Shown here: piece by piece, positions 8,908 through 15,462 of the stretch
Layout: the number at the start of each line of letters is the position of its first letter
Position numbering within the stretch: position 1 is the stretch's first letter
Origin: Deltaproteobacteria bacterium
Lineage (GTDB): Bacteria; UBA10199; DSSB01
Assembly (NCBI GenBank): GCA_024233625.1
Contig: JACKPJ010000002.1
Location: 178,618-242,617 of the forward strand
Reading direction: 5' to 3'
DNA: 64,000 nucleotides
Notes under the pieces: generated by a model
Database searches by the model: none
What the model was told of the DNA's origin: nothing
The model's input: the letters and a program-made list of their open reading frames with translations, nothing else
Position numbers and translations under genes: made by a program

Positions 8908-8927
8908 TTAGTTAGTTAGTTAGTTAG
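8908..8927. repeat. Tetranucleotide microsatellite (TTAG)5
   Basis: Five perfect TTAG copies (CTAA on the minus strand), about 60-80 bases upstream of the start of a surface protein gene. Repeats of this kind in promoter regions can slip and change promoter spacing; whether this one varies is unknown. Confidence 0.85.
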
Positions 8928-8972
8928 TTTTAAAATTCGTATTTTTTGGAATTGTTCGGTTGAGATTTTTTT

Positions 8973-9027
8973 AAAAAAGGAACCGCGAGAAATCCTCGAT
9001 ATGGGCTTCGATAATGCCCGCGGTTCC
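8973..9027 (-). terminator. Strong intrinsic terminator of a minus-strand RNA
   Basis: A perfect 9-bp GC-rich stem, GGAACCGCG (8979-8987) with CGCGGTTCC (9019-9027), encloses a 31-base loop that can form a small inner stem. On the minus strand it is followed by six T (A run 8973-8978). It ends an RNA arriving from about 9300 and lies 125 bases before the 8182-8847 gene. Confidence 0.8.
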
Positions 9028-9300
9028 TTGGTGCTAAGTCAACCGAGCTATGCACCCGACTGACTTAAGGGGGTGGTCGTCCAAAACTTTGGTAGCAGTG
9101 ATAGGCTATCCTGTGATTAATGTGCTTTAAACCTACTAAGTGAATGAATGATTTCATCGTTCAAAAACCTCTTCCTCATCTTGAGCTGCGTGACCACCCG
9201 CGCACATCGATTTGGACTTTGGCTTGGCTCAGTAGTATTCAATTGTTTGCTTTTATGTAGAGGAATGAAGGATACTCACCCCCAACTTTCCTCTTAACCC
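8973..9300 (-). ncRNA. Unidentified structured RNA or leader with two candidate pseudoknots
   Basis: Two pairs of interleaved complementary segments are present. Set A: GGTGC (9030-9034) with GCACC (9052-9056), and TAAGTCA (9035-9041) with TGACTTA (9061-9067). Set B: GGGTGGTC (9071-9078) with GACCACCC (9192-9199), and GTCCAAA (9079-9085) with TTTGGAC (9211-9217). In both sets the two stems cross, as in an H-type pseudoknot. The terminator at 8973-9027 fixes the minus strand as the likely sense. The 5' end near 9300 is a guess. I see no 6S, RNase P, SRP, tmRNA or common riboswitch core. It could be a free RNA or an attenuating leader of the gene at 8182-8847. Confidence 0.5.
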
Positions 9301-9383
9301 TATTCTTATATTCTCAATGTAAATGAATTTTAATTTATTGGCAAGACGTGAACGGAGAGTTAGGATTTTGAATCATCTTTGCT

Positions 9384-9836
9384 TTAATCTATTTGACTTA
9401 ATTGAATCACATCCATTTTATCTTTATCTCTGAGAGAGTTTTTCTTGAGGTTAATAAGTGCTTTTTTGGATAGGTAGGGAATTTGTATTTTGTCTAAAGA
9501 AAAATAATTGATTTCGGACTCTAGGGATTCAAAATTTTTTCCAGACATCACGACAAAAATATCAATAGGAAAACTTTCAATTACACGGATAGCGCCTTCT
9601 TCATATGAGAAATCTTCTTCTTTAAGCTCACTGCCGTAACCTTCCTCATAACTTGACAGGAATTTTAAAAGACGTTTGATATTAGCAGAGTTTCTTTTGA
9701 TTAAAATATCGACATCTTCAGTGGGGCGAACATAACCATTAAAGGCGCAGGCAAGACCTCCTACAAGAATAAAATCAATCTTGTTCTGCACGAGGCCGAC
9801 CAACAATTTTTCGAATGGGTCGAATGTTTCCTTCAT
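9384..9836 (-). CDS. Nucleotidyltransferase-fold protein (MNT/AbiEii-like)
   Basis: A 150-residue cytoplasmic protein with the pol-beta nucleotidyltransferase signature: FILVGGLACAF followed by RPTEDVDILI, where the D-x-D pair would bind metal, and a later FPIDIFVV acidic position. Such small proteins resemble the MNT or DUF6036 families, several of which act in toxin-antitoxin modules. A small co-directional ORF overlaps its 5' end. The substrate is unknown, and a defence or TA role is only a possibility. Confidence 0.75.
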   Translation of the reverse strand: MKETFDPFEKLLVGLVQNKIDFILVGGLACAFNGYVRPTEDVDILIKRNSANIKRLLKFLSSYEEGYGSELKEEDFSYEEGAIRVIESFPIDIFVVMSGKNFESLESEINYFSLDKIQIPYLSKKALINLKKNSLRDKDKMDVIQLSQID

Positions 9837-9957
9837 TACGTGTATATAATCCTTGCTTTTTTAAGAATTGAGTCAATTGATAGACTCGTGACAGTATTTG
9901 ATTTTTTTTTTCTTTCCCGACAACTTTTCTTATGTATTTATTCTCACTTTGAGTCAT
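9775..9957 (-). CDS. Small basic protein overlapping the nucleotidyltransferase gene
   Basis: A 60-residue Lys/Arg-rich ORF whose last 62 bases overlap the 5' end of the nucleotidyltransferase gene in another frame. I prefer the ATG at 9957 over one 16 codons earlier, whose extra residues look unlike a protein start; TATACTAT lies only about 10 bases before 9957, so the message could be nearly leaderless. It may be a DNA-binding partner of the nucleotidyltransferase, but I do not recognise a family, and it could be a spurious ORF. Confidence 0.35.
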   Translation of the reverse strand: MTQSENKYIRKVVGKEKKNQILSRVYQLTQFLKKQGLYTRNEGNIRPIRKIVGRPRAEQD

Positions 9958-10005
9958 AAAATTAAAATAGTATAAATAAACTGAAAGGGAAAGATTTTTC
10001 ATCAA

Positions 10006-10848
10006 ATGATAAACAATTCATTATTAAGAATAGTTTTGAAAGGCTGGGGAGTAGCCGGTCGAGCACGTTTTCAAGCGATAGAAAATGATAAAAACATCGA
10101 ATGCCTCGGAGTTGTTTCTCGCCGTGAAGAGTTTGCGACTTTATCCTGGAATCAAGCCTTAAACGATACTCAAGTTGAGGCTATTGCTATTTCAACCGAA
10201 AATACTGACCACGCAAAGTCCGTGCGAGAAGCGCTCAAAGCGAATAAACATGTAATTTGTGACTATCCTTTGGCACTCAACTATGGTGAAGCGGCAGAGC
10301 TTTTTGATTTAGCAAAAATAAAACAAAGAGTCCTGCATGTAGAACATATTGGCTTGTTAACCGAAGCCCATCGTAAATTAAAAAATCAGATTAAAAGTTT
10401 GGGAAGTTTGCAAAGAGGGGAGTATATTTTTCAAGGAGGCTGGAACGAAAAGCTTGCTGACTCTGCTTATGCTGGGCCTCCTTATCTATTTGCACTTTCA
10501 CGCTTGTTACAGGTCGGCGATTTATTGGGTCCGTTTGAAATAGAAGTGAAGGAGTATCATATTCATGAAAAGGGTTTTCGTTTGCACTTGCATCTAAAAT
10601 TTCCTCAGGGAGGAGTTTTGGGATTTACCGAAGAGCGACAAGTTGCTTTGCCTCGCAGGCGAAGTTTGCAGTTTCAGTGTAGTCAAGGAAATGTTAATTG
10701 GAAGCCAACTCTTAAAAAAGAAAATTTGTTTGGACAAGATCTTAAATGGTTTTATCAAAGGCTACGAGAAAATAAAGCATGTTATTATGATGAAGCTTTA
10801 ATGTTGGATATTTTGAAACAGCTTGATGATGCTTTTGGTATCGATTAG
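10006..10848 (+). CDS. bvdR: Biliverdin reductase homologue (Gfo/Idh/MocA fold)
   Basis: A 280-residue NAD(P)-dependent oxidoreductase. The N-terminal Rossmann fold has GWGVAGRARF at the nucleotide-binding turn, then VVSRREE, AIAISTENTDHA and NKHVICDYPLAL. The next part, VLHVEHIGLL, closely follows the animal and cyanobacterial biliverdin reductase pattern, where this segment lies near the tetrapyrrole site. The C-terminal half is a beta-sheet domain. Biliverdin reductases convert biliverdin to bilirubin or related rubins. No heme oxygenase or phytochrome is encoded in this window, so another substrate remains possible. The gene stands alone, divergent from the nucleotidyltransferase pair and convergent with queA. 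Confidence 0.75.
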   Translation: MINNSLLRIVLKGWGVAGRARFQAIENDKNIECLGVVSRREEFATLSWNQALNDTQVEAIAISTENTDHAKSVREALKANKHVICDYPLALNYGEAAELFDLAKIKQRVLHVEHIGLLTEAHRKLKNQIKSLGSLQRGEYIFQGGWNEKLADSAYAGPPYLFALSRLLQVGDLLGPFEIEVKEYHIHEKGFRLHLHLKFPQGGVLGFTEERQVALPRRRSLQFQCSQGNVNWKPTLKKENLFGQDLKWFYQRLRENKACYYDEALMLDILKQLDDAFGID

Positions 10849-10880
10849 TTATATTGTATAAATTTAAGATTTAGATCGAG

Positions 10881-11933
10881 TTAAGGTATCAATAGCATGC
10901 AATCGCCATAACTGAAAAGACGATATTGGTGTTCAATAGCCTCTTGATAAGCATTTAACATGTGTTCTCTTCCCATAAAAGCGGATACTAAAACTAAAAG
11001 TGAAGACTTGGGTTGGTGAAAATTAGTCAATAAAACATCGGTGTATTTAAAGACAAATCCTGATTGAATAAATAAAGAAGTCCAGCCTTGCTCTTCACCG
11101 CTTAAACCATAACTTTCCAAGGCCCGAAGCGTGGTGGTTCCAATGGCTACAATGCGGCCTCCTTTTTGGCGACAAGTTTGAATGGCTTCCAGTGTCTTTG
11201 CTGGAATCTCATAATATTCTTCATGCATTTGGTGCTCTGTAATTTCATCATTCTTAATGGGGGAAAAAGTTCCTGCCCCGACATGAAGTGTGAGCTCACA
11301 GATTGGGATGCCTTTTTGGACGACTTCTTGTTTAATTTGATTACTAAAATGCAAACCGGCCGTTGGTGCAGCAACGGCACCCGCTTGTTTTGCAAAAAGC
11401 GTCTGATAGCGCATTTTATCTTCCGGGAAGGAATTCTCTGAAGTGATTTGGCGCTTGATGTAAGGAGGTAGCGGCATTTCACCGAATCTTTCCAAAGCTA
11501 TTTTTTCTTCTTCTGCGGAAGCAAAACTCACCTGAAAGTTGTTAAATTCTAAAGATTCTATTTTAATTTTGATATCTTGAGTATTTTCTTTGCTTCTGGA
11601 GTAGATAGGGATTTCTAGGCCTTCTCGTAGACCTCGCGTAGGTGAGAGTAAGCATTGCCAAACTTGTCCATGAAGTTTTTTGAGAAGAAAAACTTCTACT
11701 AGACCTCCTGTGTATTTTTGGACAAAGAGGCGACTCGGAATTACTTGAGTGTTATTGACAATGACGATGTCCTCTTTATTTAAAAAATGAGCAAAATTTG
11801 TAAAATGACTGTGAATAATCTCCTTTTGTGCTGAAACCACCATCATCTTGGAGGCGTGGCGTTCTGCTAAAGGTTGCTGTGCGACGAGGTCTTCGGGGTA
11901 GTCGTAATGATAATCTTGTAGATTTTTACTCAT
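10881..11933 (-). CDS. queA: S-adenosylmethionine:tRNA ribosyltransferase-isomerase
   Basis: QueA adds the ribosyl part of SAM to preQ1 in tRNA and isomerises it to epoxyqueuosine, the penultimate step of queuosine synthesis. The 350-residue length is normal. Family landmarks are present: YDYPEDLVAQQP at the N-terminus, PSRLF, the GAVAAPTAGLHFS segment, HVGAGTFSPI, and FHQPKSSLLVLVSAF near the C-terminus. No tgt or other queuosine gene is in the window. A good ribosome-binding site is not visible upstream of the ATG. Confidence 0.97.
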   Translation of the reverse strand: MSKNLQDYHYDYPEDLVAQQPLAERHASKMMVVSAQKEIIHSHFTNFAHFLNKEDIVIVNNTQVIPSRLFVQKYTGGLVEVFLLKKLHGQVWQCLLSPTRGLREGLEIPIYSRSKENTQDIKIKIESLEFNNFQVSFASAEEEKIALERFGEMPLPPYIKRQITSENSFPEDKMRYQTLFAKQAGAVAAPTAGLHFSNQIKQEVVQKGIPICELTLHVGAGTFSPIKNDEITEHQMHEEYYEIPAKTLEAIQTCRQKGGRIVAIGTTTLRALESYGLSGEEQGWTSLFIQSGFVFKYTDVLLTNFHQPKSSLLVLVSAFMGREHMLNAYQEAIEHQYRLFSYGDCMLLIP

Positions 11934-12030
11934 GATTAATTTATTAATGCCTTCATTATAATATTGTTAAGTTTAACATTTATGTACGGGCGCTTGCTTG
12001 CTGCGTCCCAGAGTGATACAGCCTCTCATC

Positions 12031-14898
12031 ATGAAACAAGACCTTCTCAGACGATATGCCCATTGGGTAATTAGCCATTCACGGGCCATTGCTGTCATGG
12101 CTTTTGTCTTGTCGGTGATATCCCTTAGCATTTCTTTATTATTTTTGGAATCCCGAACCGGTATTTTAGATCTTTATGCCAAGGACGATCCTGCAGCGCG
12201 GCGTTTTATTGAATATAGTGAAAAATTTGGTGCTGTCGAAACCTTGGTGATTGTTCTTGAGGGTCAAGACGTTCCGACACGCCAACTTGCCATCGAAGAT
12301 CTGGTAGCAAAATTTAAAAATGATCCCAAAAATTACATTCAACAAATTTTCTATAAAGTCGACTTTAGTTTCTTTGAAAAACATTTTTTTCAATTTTTAA
12401 GTGATCAGCAAGCACAGTCCCTATTGAAAGAAATTGAAAATCCTGATGGGGGGCTAAGAACTATTTTTACTGCCGAAAATTTTAATGACTATTTAAATTT
12501 TCTTAATCATTCGATGGAGCAGGGGCTACAAGTTTCTTCGAGCTCTCAATTAAAGAAGCAGGATATTTCAGGTTTAAGTCAGGGTTTGTATCCACTTAAT
12601 TTGCTATCGAACTATTTAAAAACCGATCAGCTCGAGACAGACTCTTTATTGAAAGATTGGAGTTCAACTCGTTCCTCAGAATCCTCAGTGGATTCGAAAG
12701 GTTATGTATTGACGAGTGACCAAAAGATGCATGTCATTTTGCTTAAGCCTTCGGATAACAAACAAGACCATAAAATTGCCAGTGCCTTGGTGAGCTTTGT
12801 TCGTGAGAAAGTCGATCAAGTTAAAAGGGATTATCCGGAAATTCAAATTGGAGTGACAGGAGGGCCTGCCCTCAATAAAGACCAATTTGAAATCAGTGAA
12901 AAAGACATGACTTGGGCCAGTGCCTTTGCTTTTATTTCGACAAGTATTATCTTCTTTTTGGCTTTTTCATCTCTATGGCGTCCAGCCCTGGGCTTATTGA
13001 CTCTTGCACTTTCTTTGACATGGTCTTTTGGAATGACGACTTTGACCATTGGCCATCTCAATATGTTTTCTTTGGCTTTCATTGTTATTTTAGTGGGGCA
13101 GGGAACTTATTACGGCGTGCATGTAGTGTCGCGATATGAAGAAGAGCTGCGTCGTGGTTTAGCCCCTCCTCAAGCTTTAGAAGAAACAATCATTCATATT
13201 TTTGGAAATATTACAACTTCCACGATTACGACGGCAGCAGCTTTTTTTGCGACGACCTTAGTAAAGTTAGAAGGTTTTGCCGAGCTGGGCTGGATTGCAG
13301 GGATGGGTATTTTACTTTCTTCATTAGGAATGCAAATGGTTTTGCCAGCTTTTCTTCTACTCTTTGATCGCAAGGCTAAAAAAGGGATTGCGGCGACTTC
13401 TCATAAAAGAATTTTTAAGGGGCTGGCCGATGGATTGAGAAAAAAAGGCGGAGCTTTTATTTTTAAGGCTTATCCAGGTTTAATTTTTGTGGTGTTATTG
13501 AGTGCTTCTTGGGGTGGCTACCAACTTTATCAAAATGCCGTGCCTTTTGATAGCAATGTTCTCAATTTGCAGGCGAAAAATACCGAAGCGGTACGTTATG
13601 AAAAAAAACTGAGTGAGACTTCACTTTCAACACGAGCAGGCATTTTTATGGCTTCTTCTTATGAGGAAGCTGAAAATATTGCAAATCAAGCAGCCGCTTT
13701 GGGTAGCGTTCAGCGGGTGAGTTGGGTAAAGGATAGTTTCCCTGAGGGAGATATTCAAGCTTCGACTTATCAAAAAATTCGTTCGAGTTTGTTAAATATT
13801 GAAGTCCGACCTTTAAAACAAATACAATCAGAGAAGTTAAGAGAGGAGCTGACTCGTTTAAAAAACAATCTGGAAAAGATCAGTGAAAAAGCGCTTTATG
13901 CCCCTGATGGTGATCAGCTCCTGACGGCGACTGAAAATGGTTTAAATAATATCCAGACGATTCTTCAGAAAATTTCTGAAACTGGTTCTGGAAATGCGCA
14001 GAAAGATGTGTTGCAAAAATTAGATAAGTTTCATCAGGCTTTTTTTGGAAAAATCCGCAGTACTTTTTTGCAAGCGGCTCAATCTCCTAAGATCAATCGC
14101 TATGATTTATCACCTGAAATTTTAAGTCGTTTTATTTCTTTTAAATCAGATAATAAGTTAGCCTCATTGATGTATGAGCTTTTAGCTCCCTTAGCGAAAA
14201 AACAGATTCTTTCCTCAAAAGCGATTTCATTTTTAAAGCCTCAAGAGACTTATGCAGTATACGCTTATCCTTCTGTGAATATTTGGGAGCGTAAACCCTT
14301 GGAGAAATTTGTTAGTGATTTAAAGAGTGTGAATGAAAATGTCACAGGACCTCCACTGATGTTTCATGAGATTCTCTCTTTAGTGCGCAGTGATTATTTT
14401 AATGCTGCTTTTTATTCCGCTTTGGCCATTTTTATTATTTTTCTGATTAATTTTCGTTCGCTATGGTACTCAATTCTGGCATTTTTGCCTCTAGTCTTTG
14501 GATGTTTAAGTTTATTAGGCTTAATGAAGGGTTTTGATCTTTCCTTCAATATTGCAAACTTAATTGCTCTGCCGATGATTTTGGGAATTGGCGCGGATAA
14601 CGGCGTTCATATGATTCAACGTTTTCGTGAGGAGAAAAGTGCAAGTATTGACTTCCTCTTTCAGTCGACAGGGAAAGCTCTCTTCATTACTTATTTGGAT
14701 ACATTGACTTCTTTTTTTGGAATTGCGATTGCTTACCATCAAGGTTTGGCACAATTAGGTCGCATTGTTATCTTGGGGATTACTTGCTGTACTTTAATTG
14801 GAGTCGTGTTTTTGCCTTCGATCATGGTCTTAATTATTAAAAAAAATAAAAGAGCACAAAACTCTTTGCAAGACTCACTGAGTAGTGAATCTATATAA
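12031..14898 (+). CDS. MMPL/RND-superfamily exporter (HpnN-like)
   Basis: A 955-residue inner-membrane transporter with the duplicated RND layout: one N-terminal membrane helix, a large periplasmic loop, a five-helix sterol-sensing-like block (about residues 290-430), a second single helix, a second periplasmic loop, and a second block (about 795-940). The segments GQGTYYGVHVVSRYEEE and LGIGADNGVHMIQRFREE are the paired motifs of MMPL proteins, which export lipids. Hopanoid transporters (HpnN) share this form, but no hopanoid gene is nearby. I chose the ATG at 12031 over a TTG at 11998. It is likely monocistronic. Confidence 0.88.
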   Translation: MKQDLLRRYAHWVISHSRAIAVMAFVLSVISLSISLLFLESRTGILDLYAKDDPAARRFIEYSEKFGAVETLVIVLEGQDVPTRQLAIEDLVAKFKNDPKNYIQQIFYKVDFSFFEKHFFQFLSDQQAQSLLKEIENPDGGLRTIFTAENFNDYLNFLNHSMEQGLQVSSSSQLKKQDISGLSQGLYPLNLLSNYLKTDQLETDSLLKDWSSTRSSESSVDSKGYVLTSDQKMHVILLKPSDNKQDHKIASALVSFVREKVDQVKRDYPEIQIGVTGGPALNKDQFEISEKDMTWASAFAFISTSIIFFLAFSSLWRPALGLLTLALSLTWSFGMTTLTIGHLNMFSLAFIVILVGQGTYYGVHVVSRYEEELRRGLAPPQALEETIIHIFGNITTSTITTAAAFFATTLVKLEGFAELGWIAGMGILLSSLGMQMVLPAFLLLFDRKAKKGIAATSHKRIFKGLADGLRKKGGAFIFKAYPGLIFVVLLSASWGGYQLYQNAVPFDSNVLNLQAKNTEAVRYEKKLSETSLSTRAGIFMASSYEEAENIANQAAALGSVQRVSWVKDSFPEGDIQASTYQKIRSSLLNIEVRPLKQIQSEKLREELTRLKNNLEKISEKALYAPDGDQLLTATENGLNNIQTILQKISETGSGNAQKDVLQKLDKFHQAFFGKIRSTFLQAAQSPKINRYDLSPEILSRFISFKSDNKLASLMYELLAPLAKKQILSSKAISFLKPQETYAVYAYPSVNIWERKPLEKFVSDLKSVNENVTGPPLMFHEILSLVRSDYFNAAFYSALAIFIIFLINFRSLWYSILAFLPLVFGCLSLLGLMKGFDLSFNIANLIALPMILGIGADNGVHMIQRFREEKSASIDFLFQSTGKALFITYLDTLTSFFGIAIAYHQGLAQLGRIVILGITCCTLIGVVFLPSIMVLIIKKNKRAQNSLQDSLSSESI

Positions 14899-15017
14899 GC
14901 ATTGTTTTTTATTGGAAAAATTTCATTTTTCATTCACAATAAAATAAGTAACTTTTTTAATTGTCATTAAGTATAATTCATTATCAAGTTTAGTAGTCAC
15001 TTTTTGGAGGTGTTATC

Positions 15018-15455
15018 ATGTCTGAGACAAGGAAGAATCTAGAAAGTGTTTTCTTATTACTTTTGAGGGTTTCGCTTGGGCTAACCATGGTAATCCATGG
15101 CTGGGTGAAAATTCAAAACTTTGAGGATACATTAACCAAATTCACTAATATGGGTTTGCCTATGCCCGAAATTTCTCTTTATCTTGCTATAGCAGGCGAA
15201 TTTTTGGGAGGTCTTGGATTAATTGTTGGCTTGCTAACTCCTGTTGCTGCTTTTGGAGTTTTTTGCACGATGGCGGTTGCGGTATTTCATGTCCACTGGT
15301 CAAATGGTTTCTTGGCAAAAGACGGTGGTTTTGAATTTCCCTTTATATTGATGATGACAGCTCTTTATTTTATTGTTCGGGGAGCAGGTTGTTTGAGTTT
15401 AGATGCGTTATTCTGCAAAAATAAATGTAAAACAGGGCAGTCATCTTCAGTATAA
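15018..15455 (+). CDS. DoxX family membrane protein
   Basis: A 145-residue protein with four membrane helices. It starts LLLRVSLGLTMVIHGWVKI and continues with the family's GLPMPE, EFLGGLGLIVGLLTP and FHVHWSNG segments. DoxX-like proteins are inner-membrane proteins tied to quinone-linked or redox-stress functions, but the exact reaction is unclear. GGAGGT precedes the ATG. aceE begins seven bases after its stop, so the two are probably cotranscribed. Confidence 0.88.
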   Translation: MSETRKNLESVFLLLLRVSLGLTMVIHGWVKIQNFEDTLTKFTNMGLPMPEISLYLAIAGEFLGGLGLIVGLLTPVAAFGVFCTMAVAVFHVHWSNGFLAKDGGFEFPFILMMTALYFIVRGAGCLSLDALFCKNKCKTGQSSSV

Positions 15456-15462
15456 TTAAAAT

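Larger units (their letters stand above)
8848..9383. other. 536-bp gene-free region between secreted protein and nucleotidyltransferase
   Basis: No coding ORF is convincing here. The region holds, from left to right, a 10-bp inverted repeat, a five-unit TTAG repeat, a minus-strand intrinsic terminator, and two sets of long complementary segments arranged as pseudoknots. These are listed separately. Confidence 0.8.

Noticed and set aside
8973..9300. RNase P RNA, 6S RNA, SRP RNA or tmRNA
   Set aside because: The size suits RNase P, and GAGGAAAGT occurs near its 5' side, but the other conserved RNase P cores are missing and the crossing stems differ. No tRNA-like end or tag, no 6S bulge pattern and no SRP loop is visible.
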